The notes below the pieces were generated by a model. It saw nothing but the letters and a program-made list of their open reading frames with translations. It did not search any database and was not told the origin of the DNA. A program made the position numbers and the translations under genes. A stretch of DNA of 64,000 bases from Casuarina equisetifolia (lineage: Eukaryota; Streptophyta; Magnoliopsida; Fagales; Casuarinaceae), in assembly GCA_028551475.1 (NCBI GenBank), contig CM052357.1, forward strand, positions 7,115,931 through 7,179,930. Reading direction: 5' to 3'. Shown piece after piece: positions 36,690 through 51,600 of this stretch (its first letter is position 1; the number at the start of each line of letters is the position of its first letter).

Positions 36690-37684
36690 TGAACTTATCT
36701 GTCGCTTATATCTTTAAAGAAATAAAAATTTAATATATTTACTTTAATTAAAATGTAAACCATGTCTATTAATTTTACAACCTAACTTCATAAAAATAAA
36801 TGAATACATAAAGCAACTGGGCAATATAACTTTAGAACCATTTTGAACAAATATTTCTGAGTGAAGGTATCTTCCAACTTCAAAGTTTTTCTCAACCATC
36901 TCAAAATCTAGGAGTTCGACCTTGTTCTCTAACCTTTTCATTGAACCAAACATCAAATGCATAGCAGTTGGCATTATCTAATTCATGTAGAGAACATGCT
37001 TTGACAAGCGAAGAGCCAGATCTCATGTACCATAAACAAAATGCCTCCGAAATTCTTCATCTATGATAAGAAGAAATGGCATCAAAAATCCATTTTCATA
37101 GACCAACCAGAATTGACTCGTAGGATTTGTAATTGCCTAACCAAGTGCTAACTATCACTCCAGTTGAGTTCTTTAACTTTGTCTTCTCTTTTCCTTTTCC
37201 AACTGACCCAAAAAGGCCATTTTCCAGGTCCTTGACTAGCTTATGAGGGCAGCGTAGCTATGACCAGAACGCTACTGCAGTGGCTTCGGACTTCAAAGAC
37301 TAGCTTCTGATATATTTGACTCTAACAAGCTTTTACCATTTAACAAGACTCAACAAGATGGAAGATCCCCATTGAAGAAACAATTAAACATGGCTGTCAT
37401 GGCAACGTTGTCTTAACAAAGTATGGTACCTAAAATAGAAACAAAAAGCAAGAGGCAGCTTCAAACACAAACAATGATATTTGCAGATGAATACAAGCTG
37501 GTCGAATGTGCAAAAGCAAGAGACATGATCAAGGCAGAAAAGATGGCATCTAACAAGAATTGATGGGCGATAAAAAATTGCAAATTGTAGACCTGGACTT
37601 CGAATTCTACAAGTCACATGAAATCTCTATTTGCTAGGAAAAAGCACAGCTCCTTCTGTAGCTATCAGTCCAAGACACAATTTC
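36690..37684. other. NTM1-3 3' flank
   Basis: Non-coding as far as visible; a shortened version of 20045-21549 lacking the segment bordered by AGAGA. No RNA gene or element recognised. Confidence 0.4.
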
Positions 37685-40600
37685 TCACTTGATGATTCCA
37701 GGTCGATTGGGTTGTACTTTAGATCTGGTCCTATGAACCTTCTTGGGTGAGTCAGTAGTCAATGCGTACATCTTCACAGCAAACAATTCCTCGGGCAACC
37801 CCTTTTGATCCTGATTAATACCAACTAAATGTAAGAAAACGTGATTGAATTTATTACACATCACTGCACACAGTTTCAAGCTCTGTTTTTGAACAAGCTT
37901 TCAATTTTTACGAGAGAGAAAGAGAGAAGCAACAGTTCTCAAATGTATTAGTTGGTATGCAGAATAATATCAATGGACAATGGTATCAAACAGAAAAGCT
38001 TATGCTCTACACTTTTTTTTTTTTTTTGGTTTCCATTCATAAAATCCTAATCGAGGCTTATGCTCTTTGCTTAGTTTAACATTGAGAATGTAATTCTAAT
38101 AAAATTAAAATTGAATAACTACCAAAGTTGTAATTCAGATATACACAGGAATATGAATTGTTGTGTAAAAGGTCAGGTGATGTGGATAATTCACAATAGA
38201 GGTTGAAGGTATCAAGTAACATTATATCCTTGTGAATTACAGAAAAGGTCACGTTTGAGTAACACCAAATGATTCCATTATGCTTCCCAGTAATGATACT
38301 ACAACAAGATGCGCTGCAAACAACTAAATCCAAGTGCTCAACATAGTGCCGAAGTCTCTAAAGATAAACTCCCATATCATCTTTAACTCCTTAAGCCAAC
38401 TATTTTTGGCTGTTTTAACATTAAGCGATGTTACATGCTTTCTTCTGATATAACTCTATTTTCATTGGGTTACAAGCTAAAGAACTGTCTCAGCTGCATG
38501 TTCAATAATACTATTGGGTCCAACTGAGACTAATTATAATAACTCATCTATTACACCAGAACCACCATAAGAAATCAATTATCGTTACCAAAGAGAGATA
38601 TTTTTATTCTTGGCTCTCAGCTTTTCTCCAAACAAGATCCAACTAATTCACAACCCTTAACACGAGCCAAAGTACAACATAAAATTAGTGATTTTAGTCC
38701 TCCATACTACTGCAACATAAATCAATGTCCCTTCCTCTCTTGTCCCTAAGTAGGCCATCCATCTATTCTAAGAAAATGGAATTAGTATTTTTAATTGTTC
38801 TTAGAAGTCAATATTTCTTATAATTTCACTCAAATAAATATCCCCAAGATTGAGCTTGCTGTCAACGTGGAGGAAAAAATGCAAACTCATCAAAGATAGA
38901 AAGAGATTCCCAAAATATTAACCACTTTTTTATGCATATCTATAAACTTTTTCAGGACTTGCAAACTACCAGGAATGTCTCAAAATTTGCTAAGTTACTT
39001 GGATGGTGAGCCATTAATGACTATCTTAGGATTGGGATCTATCAGACGCATCTTTCATTTGAAAATATGGTCTTTTAGTAAAGATATTCCAGATCATTCA
39101 CTATTATCAATAATAATACTTTTCAACTTCCTCTTATATATCTATGGCCTTTGTGAAGCCAACTGATAAATTCAAACTCCATTTTCCAAATTACAAAAAA
39201 CTGTGGTGATTCAAAACATTGCACAGACAATCATCAAACTTCTAACTGTTGACAAAACAGAAGATACTAACTTTCTAATAAAAAAAAAAATGAGGCATGT
39301 ATATGTACTATTTGGTTAAGGTTGTTTCTCACTGAGGCATGACTTTCTATCTTATCCCCCTTTCAGTTACTTACAAAACTTCTATCAGTCACCGAATACG
39401 TATTCAAATATCTTTCGTGGTTGCTCTTGAATACCTCTATGACTGAGTCTTTCAAATTAATGCATTCAAAGGAAAACCCTTAAACATGGGCCACTAGCCA
39501 TATAATTTTTTTTTCTTTGTTTTAACTGATGCCAGAAAAGCTAATCTGAGGGCTCTACAGCCAACAACTCGCTATGCCATGTACTATATCAGACAGCCCC
39601 TGGGTCTTGCCTCCAAGTAGTGAAGGGGTGGGATGGGGCCAGAATAGGCTTAAGTTCAAACGTGACCAAAGCTAAATTAATTTAAAAGAGATTCAACACT
39701 CCTACAAATAATTCATCAGATTATAAAGAGACCAACTCATTACTGTGAGAAACTGTTTCAGAAATAAAAAAATTAAAATTAAAAAAAAAAAAAGAAAGTC
39801 AGAAATGGGCAGTTTGAGAAGTTGCCGTTTTTGCAAATACAGCATAGATCAGAAAAGTCTCTTGCTTCTAAACTACTTTTTGAGAGATACAAAGCAGAAA
39901 ATTAGAGAGCAGATCTCATCCAACAAGTTTTAGCGTCAATTAAGCTTGCATATGCAAAAACTGAACACTACCTTTGATTTGTAAACATGAAGTCCACATT
40001 GGCTAAAGAGCTCCTTGAAGTATAAATCAGATCTGGTGATGCTTCGATCTTCATTGTCCAGCACAAATCCTAAAATCCAGTTAAATTAGCTTAGAGGAAT
40101 TCAGCCTGATTCAGTTAAAATCTCAAACTCATAGGCCCAAGCAAACAGCCAGAGGTTTTTATTGAAAGATCAATGAATGCACTACACCATAGCTAATTGC
40201 TGCAAAAAAAGGGAATTTAGTTAGTCATCTGTCACACATGCTCAGAATTTAGTAGGTCCTTTAATCGGATGAAGCACCATCCTATGAATTAGGGGTGCTA
40301 GAGTTGCTGAGCTGTTCAACTTTAGTCAATGTTAATTGTACTCCAGTGCTACAGCATTCCCTGGCAAAAGAGGAGATTTTGAAACTTTGTGGAGTGAAAA
40401 GGAATATGATATAGAATACTTTCTAATCTTATTAGTTCTAGGAAAATTTTATCTTGAGGATCTTTCAAAAAAAATTTACATTTTATTTTATGGCAAGAAT
40501 TTCTCATGGTGACAAAGTGAAAGTTTTGGTTGATATAAATGATCTGAAAGAGCCTTCATGTCTTTTCATCTTCAACCTAAAATTGGGAGTTTTCTGTGCT

Positions 40601-43600
40601 ACCCTCTTCATTATTTTCCATTTAATTAGTAACAGCACATTTATGGACTTCATCTTTAAGTGTCAATCATAGTCTTATTTCTCTGTCTTGCTTTCACTAA
40701 CCTCAAGTGTCACACCATATTGTGTGTTTAACATTTTTGGACCTCACTTAAGAAACACTAATAGATACCAAAAACTTAATTAGGAATGACAAGTTCATCA
40801 AAAATGACAACCAAAAAAAAAAAAAAAAAAAAAACAAAGCAACGATTTTGTAAAAACTTAAATGTGTATACTTGCATTTATGAATAAAAGCCAGTTTATA
40901 GTTAAGCGGCTTGTCCAAGAGCAATAATATAGAGAGCTTACGCTCACATGAGTAAATGCCACACACCCTTCCATGTGGAACCTTTTCAAGATTGTCATTA
41001 GTACAAGACACATCCAAAGCCCATGCTCGTGAGAGAAACTACCTCATCTTTCTTCTGTTTTAGCTCTTGAAATTCACTCATCATAGATTGATAAACCTTT
41101 AAAAATTGTGAGGAGATAGCAGCTCTAAAATTCGAAGGATACTTCTTCGGTGTCATGATGAGATCGCCACTGGAGAAATTCAATTCACTTCCTTGATCTG
41201 TGTTTTTATTTTTACTTCTTAGGTAGGCTGAGACCTTTTCTTTCAGTACCCTTGAAGAATGAAGAATGAAGAATAAAGACAAAAACATAATGGGCATAGG
41301 GGCATGGTGGCATGGTGGCGGCAGGACCACAGCTATTTATTGCCCTTATCAGGACTACAATCTCAAGAAGACCCCATTAGATCTGAGATTTTGGGGCTCA
41401 TTACCATATGAGCTTGAACTCCGACATCACTCTTTATCTATTAAAAAGCTCCACGTGTACTTTCTCCCGCTTGCTTTAATATTTAGGAGAACATATACAC
41501 TTGGCTAACTTGCATGGATATTAACTTGGAAACTACCCATCAAGCTTGTTAAACCCAAGGGTTTGCAAAACTCACTAGATGTTTTTGTGAAACCCTCCTT
41601 CCAAATGAAATAGACCCAACCCTTTTGGTTTGGTGGGTCTAATTTGAAGATATTATCAATCGACTTCCCTCCAGAGATGTTGCAAAACAGATCAGGTCTG
41701 GAGTGGAAAGTGAGAGTGAAATAGAGTCTAGCACTAATGTTGACTGGTTACATTAGAAACTTAATCTAGATCATCACTCCCCAGCAATACCATAACAACT
41801 GGACAGACAACATATCTTCACCAAATCACAACTCTGCCAAGCCAATGCAATCTCTTCAACATATTTCCATTAAATCACATGGATTCAAAGCCATTGACAT
41901 CACCGCCAATCACAATCCCACCTATCTTTCCTTTCCATTTTGGCCATAGATGGCTTCCTTTCTCAAAGCTGCGGAGCACCTAGGACATGAACTATCCATA
42001 ACGTAAGAGACACAATGCTTACTCGTTCTATCAATAGACTCCAGTTTTATTGTTCATTAGAACCAGTTTTGGTTCCAATCATTGGAAAATAGACAACGCT
42101 GTCCTGGTAAGTTTTTCCAAAACCTCGTTTAATTCAAACAAGTTAGGTGTTGCCAAGTTTGGTAATGTACTTTTAATGTTCAACTTTGTCTTTCCTTCGG
42201 ATTGCTTCAAATTAACTTCCTTTTTTTCAACATCCCTTAGAGTACAATATCCAAGGGAAATTTTAGTTATAAATATAAAAAAAAAAAAATTAAACATATG
42301 AGTTACTTAAAATCTAGATACTTTTCTTTTGGTAACCAAAGAAGCCGTACAAATGAAATGGCATCCTCTTAGAGCTTGAAGGGTGCAAAGAAAGTTACTG
42401 CATCATAACACAACCCTGATGAATATAAAGAGAAGAACGAAACGGGAAGCATACCACTTTTTGCTATATTCTCCTTCAAGACAAAAAAGCCACCAGGTTT
42501 AAGGCCAGCCTGGAAGTAACATAAATCTTAGTTACCGCCAATTTACAGTAGCTACAGAAGATCGCTAGAATATTCACAATGTCAGGCATGTGAAAAAAAT
42601 ACAGTATAAGAGCATAGGCTGCAGCATAGATACAAGGTCTTCAACAAAAAAAGCTCCAAGAAAACGCACAAAACTAAGAGGAAAAATCCAATTTTCAAAA
42701 CCTACAAACAAAAAAAAGTGAAATTATACCACCAAAGTTTTGGATATCCATCAAAAGCGAGCAAATAAAAACTAAGAAAGCTCGAGATCTTCTTAGCACA
42801 AAAATAACGAGAATTCACCACCTAATACTACTAAAACAGTAGAAGAGAGAATAGGTTATACAACTTGATCAGTTATCACTATATAACATTGTGTAATTGC
42901 TGCCCAGACAGAACCATAGAAACTCTTTTTCCAACTCTCCTTCTTCAGAGGAGGAAAATGGTCTATAGTGTAGCCAACCTATGCGGTGCATTACAACAGT
43001 GAAACTAGCAGAATCATAAGAAAATTTAAAACATAGAAAGAATAAGAACATCACTTCAGTAATCAGTTCGGCAGTACAGCAAATCAAAGTTCTTGGTTAT
43101 GTTGCAATACTAGTAACAATTGCAGGAAAATTTAGGGTTACAAAAACATAGAACTAGCATTTAGTCCCTTGTGCAGTAATATGGCCACAGAGGCAATCAT
43201 GTCCACGAAAAGAGTTCACATTTATCAAGGTTAAACCAGGCCATATCCATGGCAGTAGACCGAATCATTATCCAATCTAAAAACAGTCAAGTATTAGGAG
43301 AAAGATTAGAGACAGAAAAAGAACAGATAGAGAACATTAAACAAAATTCAGAGGTGTAGGATACAGCAGTGTATTATAGTCACAGAACTGTAAAATTTGA
43401 GACTTTTAAGCTTGAATCGATAGTAGCCAATAATCTTTAAGCTTGCACTCCATTCTTCCTGCTCAACATTCCACTATCCAAAGTAAAAGACTTCTAAATG
43501 TTTTTGCTTCTAATAAATCGAATATAATAACCAAAAATTCTCCTAGTTTACATCATTTCAGCATACACACACTCGCCATGTCTTTAACACCACAACTTTA

Positions 43601-46600
43601 CCCTCCACTCTTTCCCACAGGTAAAGGAAGTGACATCTTTAAAGAATGAAATTACCTTAGCTCTCTTAAAGAATGTTACAAAGTCATCATCTGTGAGATG
43701 CCCAATGCACCATTGAACCCATATAACATCATATCTTCCTGCAGTGGGAGTGAATTCCTAATAACAAGGCAGGAAACTTCCATTAAAATTTGCAAGAGAT
43801 TCACGCCAAAAGAGTATTTATATGTACAAAAAAACTACTACATGCTATAAAGAATCAAATGCAAATGATCACAAATTCACATAACTTTCTTTCTTTTTTT
43901 CTATACCACTTAAAAGAATGAGTTGCTATAACTACTCTAGACAGCCAAGGAAAATTTAAAGATAACACCGAAAACGTTTTTTGAAAAAGAAAAGAAAAGA
44001 ATTATTTTACATATTTTGCTTTCAAATGGCATTATCTCACTGATTGCAGAACTTCAACATTCACTTATTTATGAACAGAAATCAAAACCGGTTTTTGAAT
44101 GTCTTAAAGAGGAGCTACAGCATCTTTAATGAACTTATACTTCCATTTATTTACACCTTTCTGATGCAAAGGTTAATTACCAAAAACAGAAAGGGGCAAA
44201 CAATTACTAAAGCATAATTATATCTTCAATTTACCTCTTTTAGTTAATTATTATTATGGAAGCTTCAGGGATTCATTATACAAGAAGACTATCAATTTGG
44301 AAATATTTTTTTCATTTTCTTTTTTTGGAGGGGGTGAGTCATTTGCAAAGTTGCTCCATTATGCTCACTATGTTGTTTAGGTTGTAGAGGAACGAACATC
44401 TTATAATGGAGTAGAAAGAGATCCAACCAAGACATCAAAAAATTCATCTAAAGAAGACTGATGCTTGGATGGAGCACTTATCTCCCCGAAATCAGAATGG
44501 TCCCAATATTTATTGATTCATGACCAATTTGTATTTTCTGTTTCTTCTAGTTATTTTCTGTTTGTTCCCAGCTGATGTACTTGGGTGGTGTGTCCCCCGG
44601 GCACTGCTTAACGATTTGACCCATCATAGAAAAAGAATCATTATACAAGAGAAAGTTTTTCATTCAAGTAAATCAATCAATAAAGAATTATTTATAATTT
44701 AGTTCCATGTGACAACCAACTGTTCCACAAAATGCTTTCTAGTAAGTTTGACAACACCTTTAGAAATAAAAAAGAAAAAAGCAACAGTTATGTCCTCATA
44801 TGGTAACTTATGGGTTCAGGCCTACATATTAGGTTATGTCTTAGGCCATTTTTTCTTTATTATCAAAAATATAATTCCTCACAGAAGCCATTTACCAAAA
44901 AATCAAGAGTTGTACCTATGCTCATTTATACAGATATTTCGTACTCCAGTTCATTACCTGGAGCGGTACACAAAAAAAATTTGTGGCTTTGTGCGTATCT
45001 GAGGACATCTGATTTTCAGGAACCAAATTTGCCCGCGCCTCCTCCAAGAAATGTGATACAGGTTCAAGAAGATCAACCTGGATGTCAGGGAAAAAAATAT
45101 CGAATCAAATATAGTAAACAAGCTAAATCACATATTTCAAATCTTGGATGGGCTACATCAGACAAAAAATTCATTTAGGCATCAAGTAAGTGAGACAACC
45201 ACAAGCCTCAGTATCTGATAAAACCCTCCAAAAACATAAGATGAGGTGCAACCAGCATCAAGCATGGGCAGAGATCATAATATCCAAATACAATAATAGA
45301 AGAGGAAGTGTCCATGTTGTATAGGTCATGATATCCTGTTTCAAACGAAGACAGCCCTCAATAAGAGAAAAGATGTAGGAATAACGGTGAATCTATTCAG
45401 TACATAGAAAGTGGACCCAGAAAAATAGTAAACGAAGATATAAAACAAATCACTGAGTCATTCTTTCACAAAGAGAATAAGGGGGAAAGAAAGGAGAAAT
45501 ACGAGAAGCCTTGCTAGCTGAGCACAACCTTTTGTGCCATAAAGAGTGACCAAAGCCAAGAAGTACTAAAAACAACATGTTTGTGTGTTTTTCTAATTAT
45601 AAGGTCGTGGTCAATAGAGTCATCCCTAAAGATCCAATTGGAAGTAATAAAAAATGCACTGATCCAAGGGGCTGTGAAGATCCTACAAATGCACAAAAAA
45701 ATAAGAATAACAACATTTAGTTTCTCCGACTGTCCCTATTTACCCAGACCCTTGCTTCACACACCCAGGTTGGCACGACACAACAAGCTTGGCCATGGGT
45801 ATGGCAACTTGACACAAAAATAGTCAAAAATATCATAAACTGACACCTACACGGTGATATAAAGTGAGTACGTGTCCTAGAATCATCTTGCCCTTGATAA
45901 TGAATGCCAAACAAATAATAGTAAGTAGAAAAGCAGTAAAGGAATTATAAATAAATAAAAAGTAATTACATTATATAGAATATCAAACTCATGTGCCCTC
46001 CAATAAAGAAGCTGGCTTCGCAAGCTACAAGGAGACAAGGATGTCTAAGCAGAGATTTTTTTATGGTGCTGGTCTACCACGAAACCTCAGTATGACAAAA
46101 AGGTTACCACGGAAGAGGATTTTTTTAATTAATGTCCATGAATTTTCTACACAGTATTGCTAAAGGAAATAGAGTGCTCATAGCCTGCAGCATAACCACA
46201 AATCGCCTTCTGATAACATAAGGTCATTCTTACCCAAATCAAACTTAGTCCTCAACAGAGCCCCATGAAAGGGATGCATACACTCAATCATCACACAAGA
46301 TTGTAGTCAAAAGCAGTAGATTAAAGAACCCTACAGTGCATACACTCAATCATCATAAGACATCTTCTATGAAGGAAGGTTAGAGAAGCATGGAAGTTAT
46401 ATTGTCCGCAGAACCATCCATGTTGCTTCACATCTAGTGTTTAATGCAAGGAAAACAACCACGTTTAAGGGCAGAGCTTCTTTGTATATAATTAAGCTAA
46501 CACTCTTTAGTCCAATGCTCTTCCAACCCCACCTCTTTCTAACACTTTTTAGGCTCCTACAATCACTCCACTTGTGAGACCTGACTTATCTTCTCCAATT

Positions 46601-47546
46601 TCTTCTTCTTAATTTATTTTGTTTCTCCTTTTCTCTTTCATATGGTTCATTTTGCACAGCCCCAAGTGATTTGGTCTCTCTTTTGCTTATGATCAGCTAT
46701 TTATTATGTGAAAAATAATGGGATTTATTTTGCAATTATCAAAAACAGGTAGTGATGTACAGTAACTTGCGGCAACGGATTGCATTCATTCTAATCCAAT
46801 CACATTATAGAGAATTTAAAGCATTCAGTATTAGTCAAAGCTTTAGTAAGACCAGACTATCAGAGTAATTGCACAAGTGGATATTTTTTAGAGATAAGGA
46901 AATGACCTTACCTCATTAAAATATCTTATGAGAAGATTTTTGGTAACTCTCCCAATGCCAGAGCCACAATCTGCAGCAGCAGGTCTTTGGTAATTTTGCA
47001 TTGCCAACAAAGCAATAGCACAAGTGCCACACGTATGTTATCTTTGAAGTCAATATCAAGGGATACATACACATCGCAATGAACCGTAATTATCAAACTT
47101 GGAACCCGTGCATACACGAAGAGAAAGAGAGAGTTGGTACCAAGAGCAACGAGGTGCGTGTCTGTGGCAGCATTGGGAAATCTCTCAGACAAAAGTGTAT
47201 TGAGAAAAGCTTCGCTGCCCTGAACATCCGGCTCATTCACATGCCCATACCCTCCCAGGACCCCATCCACCGACGCCTCCACGCCCTTCCCTTATACAAG
47301 AAGACAAACCCATTCAAGCACAACGAAAATTTTCCAAAGGAATCATAAAAATGGAGAGGAAAAGAAAAAAAAAAAAAAAAAAGAGTAGAGGAGTTATATC
47401 AGCTAAGGTGTAGTACATACTTGCCAATATCCAACGCCCTGGCGGTAACACTCTGTCTTCCTGCTTGGATCACCGGCCTGTTCACTCCACATCTCCTCGG
47501 CGTTCTTGAATTCGCGGCCATCGGAATCCGACCCTCCGACCTCTAT
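37685..47546 (-). CDS. NTM1: Alpha N-terminal protein methyltransferase NTM1, copy 3 (start codon lost)
   Basis: Eight exons, all with sound borders and open frames: 47421-47546, 47141-47285, 46912-46970, 44958-45077, 43656-43757, 42455-42509, 39972-40069 and 37685-37810. The SAM motif [16 protein letters not shown] and [13 protein letters not shown] are kept, so the catalytic domain looks sound. The initiator is ATA (47544-47546) where copies 1, 2 and 4 have ATG. A second in-frame ATG upstream in copy 1 (MGEFLC) is ACG here. The first usable ATG is codon 19 (47490-47492), which would give 258 residues lacking a poorly conserved N-terminus. It may be a weakly translated gene or an early pseudogene; RLP C lies upstream and RLP B downstream. 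Confidence 0.75.
41043..41247 (-). other. Exon-like ORF in NTM1 intron 6, third copy
   Basis: Longest version of the frame at 25103. It opens upstream as [20 protein letters not shown], continues [11 protein letters not shown] and ends KQKKDE before the GTAGTTTC donor. Copies 1 and 2 have a 4-bp AATC insertion in the upstream part that breaks the longer frame. Origin unknown. Confidence 0.35.
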
Positions 47547-48610
47547 TCTGTAGGCTGTCGCTCGTGCCGGCAACCTTACCTTCGGAGTTTGGAGGGAAAC
47601 GAAACAAAATCCGCTGCGAGGGAGGCGAGGAGTGGGAGAACAAAGGAATTCTCCCGTTGTGTTTTGCGTAAAGAGAAAAAGAAAAAAGAAAAAACATAAA
47701 CTTCCACTAATTAATTTTTTTAAACAATACTATTGCTTTTCCCCACCTCCTTTTCTTTTTAATAATATATACAAAACGGGGAAAGAAATACATTAAACAA
47801 AAAGGAAAAAGAAATGACTCATTTAGTAGAGTCATACCTAAAGGAATTTGCATTTTAGGAGACATTATCACTAATATTTACATGAAGTAGACACAAAATA
47901 TGTATACCAAAATTATTGAATAAAAATACTTGTTTTCCTTTTAAATTAAGTAATTGCTTTTGGGCAAATAATTTCATCTTCATTTTAACAACAATATTGT
48001 TTTAATTACTATAAAAACAACTTTTCTTACCAATTATAAAAAGAATTTGTGTAAAACCTTGAAATTATTACAATTCAAAAGATTTTAATTATCAATCCTT
48101 TCAAAAGTCGACAAGCACTAAGTTCAATTCGAAATAAAACATTGGAAAGATTGATTTGGTTGTAGCTTCGAAAGTCAAGCTTTGGTGATGGGATGTGAAG
48201 GAAGTTTGGGACTTAAGTATAAAGTTAGCTAGGTATGATGTGGGAAGCACGGTGGTGCTGTTTCCCTTGGTGAATGTTGTTCGTTTCTTCCCACTAAAGA
48301 CTGCACCACGTCATGCGGATATTCCCCTCCAACAGATGCTATTAATGCAAAAGGCTAGCAAATCATCTATTCAGCTTATATTCAGTCATCCCTCTTAAGA
48401 TGTCAATCTTAAGTCTATAAATATAAAGAATAAGTCCATAAAACATAACATGAAAGCAAGTTAACTCTATAAATATAACCATGTAAAAGAAGAGCATGTA
48501 AAAAGGGAGTTATGACTAACCCTCTTATTGAACAAAAGAGGAAAAAAAAAAAAAAGAAACACTTGGCATTCTTCATCTTTCTCATCATCCGAGGTCTTTT
48601 CAATATCTTT
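47547..48610. other. RLP C 3' flank and NTM1-3 upstream region
   Basis: Counterpart of 6446-7391, with plus-strand TATAAATA at 48416 and 48468. No gene seen. Confidence 0.5.
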
Positions 48611-51600
48611 TTATGCATCAAACCACATAAAAATTTTATCAACACATTCATTGCACCATCTTCTTCCTGTTTCCCAAAACATAAGAAGGAAAACATTCCA
48701 AGTTGCTCCTACCAGGAAACCAAGACTGATAAGAATGAACAATTGATCAAATCTAAGTAGCGTTGTTGAACCTATATCTTGAGATTTTGGTGTTGTTGAT
48801 GGTGGCAACATATTGCCATTACATCTTGTTTTCAAAGGAAAGCCACATAACCGTTTGTTCCTTTCAAATGAAGTTTCAGAAAATGTCAAAAATTGCTTCA
48901 CATATGGAATTGGCCCCACCAATTGATTGAATGAGAGATTGAGAACTTCTAAAAAATTAAGACCATCTGCAAGTTCCAAAGGAATCTTACCAGCAAGCTT
49001 ATTGCTTGAGAGGTCCAATGACTCAAGATTACTCAATCTTCCAAGAGATGATGGTATTTGGCCATGAAAAGCATTATGTGACAAGTTTAGAAGATGCAAT
49101 GATGTGAGATCTCCAATTGCTTGAGGTATAGGCCCATCAAGTTGGTTGCATGAAAAGTCAATTAAGGTGAAGATAGTTTGAATCCTCACTAGCTCGAGTT
49201 TTGACCCTTTAATAACAAGTGTTATTGAGTATTGATACTTAAAATTATAGTCTAATTGGAATTGGAGATAAGAGGGTTTTGGTTTAGTAACAATTTTATC
49301 GCCCATCAATGCTGTCCAACTTGAAACTATAAAAAATCTTCCAGTAAACTTGTTTGCAGCCCCATCTACAATTTGAAGCATTGGCCAAGTAGCATTAGGC
49401 TTAGGACAAAATATATTCCCATATAACCTATTGGACCGCAAAATAAGGACACGCAACTCAGATGCATTTCTTAGGTAACATGGGAAGATATCCTCAAATT
49501 GATTGTACCCAATGTCCAAGACCTCCAAATTTGTGCAATTGACCAAAGACTTTGGTAAACGTCCTTCTATTTGATTTCCATTGAGATTTAATGTGTGTAA
49601 AGCACAATATCTTGGAAAGTAATTAGGAATTGGCCCAAAAATATTGTTTCTCCTTAAATTCAACACTGCAAGGGTCCCATTCATCTCAATCAAGCATTAG
49701 GGAATTGGACCACTAAAGAAATTATTAGAAAGATCTAATGCTTCAAGAAATGAACCATTGCATATTGATCTAGGGATATGCCCATACAATTTATTGGTTG
49801 AAAGTGAGAAGAAAGAAGTTTCGTCTATTACGTTACCAATAGTATTTGGTATTATAGAGTGAAAATTATTCATTGAGAAATCCAAGAATTTTATGAAATT
49901 CCCCTCTGGTAATATAACCGAAAATTCCCCTTGAAGTTGGTTGAAGTGAAGGTCCAAGTATTGCAAAGAAGAAAGATTAGAGAAAGGTCTTTCCAAAGTC
50001 ATCAAGTAGTTGAAAGAGAGATTTAAATAACTAAGATCACGAAACTTCCCAATCCAACTTGGTATGCTTCCAGCAATTTGATTGTTTGAAAGGTCAAGAA
50101 ATTGCAATTCGGACTGGTTTCTCAAGAAATTAGGAAACCTTTTCAACTTGCAAGAAGCCAACTCTAGTTCAGAAAATTGGGGAAAGGAAAAGGAAGGTGC
50201 ACTAATTTCATCATACTCAATCAATAAGTTGGTGTGAGAAAGATGGAGATATAAAAGATTTCTCAATCGTTGAATCACTTTTAGTTGCAAGGAGCCATTG
50301 AAGTTGTTAAAAGAAAGTGAAAGTGATTCTAGACCTTGGAGTTTAAAAATAAACATGGGTATTGGCCCTTCCAAATTATTGTAATTCAAATGAATGGCAC
50401 GGAGTGGCAAAGAAGAAACTTTGTGACTCTCATTGAGTTGACCAAAAAATTGATTATTATCAAGCCATAATTCTTCTAATGATGGATGGGAAAACAAAGA
50501 AATTGGAATACTCCCATTTAGTAAATTGAAACCTAAGTCTAGGAATGCAAGATGCAGGAGCTCTTGCCATTGAGTGGAAGTAATATGACCCGTTAGTTCA
50601 TTCTTATAAAGTTTCATTTGGGTGAGATTCTTGGCCATATTGAATGGTGGAATTGGTCCTGTCAATTTGTTGTATGACATGTCCAAAGAAACCAAATGTG
50701 TGAGGCTTGCCATGGAGTACGGAATTGATCCTTTAAAATTGCAATAGGAAAAATCAATTTCGGATAACATTTTAAGGTTACCAATACTATGTGGAATTGT
50801 GCCTGAAACACTTGTACCACTAAGCATCAAGATTTGAAGGGATCCATTATGAGGAAAATCTGGAAGAGAACCTTGAAGCAAGGAATTTTCAGACAAATCA
50901 AGCATCTCTAGTGTGGGTATTTCGAAGATCTTTTGTGGAAACCTGCCATTCAATACAGAATCACTAAGGTCCAAGTTCATTAAATTTGAGAAATTTGCAA
51001 AGAACTCTGGAATTGGAGAAAGAAAATTGTTGAAATCCAGGCGAATAATGGTAAGGGACTTAAGCATCAGTATAGAGGGATGGAAAGGACCAGAAAGATC
51101 ACAAGATGACAAACTCAAGACTTTCAGCTTTGGTAGAGAAGATGACAAGGCTTGACACCATTCATTCCCTTGTGCTGAAATTGTCACACTATCAAGATGA
51201 AGCTCTATAAGTTCTGAAAGGTTCTGAACGAGTATATATAAATTTGGATTTTCAAGGCTCAAATCATTCTTGAAATTGTTTATTGGAAAGATGGATAAGT
51301 CAAGAATAACCAACTTTGTCAGGTAAGAAATTGCAATTGGTACCTGCCCAGAAAAGCCTACAGTTGATAGGTTCAAATAAACTAAATTTGTCAACTTCTC
51401 AAATTCTGACGGAATCATAAAATTGATGAAGTCGTTGTAAGCCAAGCTCAAGTTCTTGAGATACTGCAGACTGAAGAGACCACTTGAGTTAAGTCCATCG
51501 GAAATAGCTTCGTCAGTTAGATCGAGGCCAATAACACGTCCATCTTGGCAGGTTACACCTTCCCATGAGCAACAATCCACACTTCCATTCCACCATGCGA

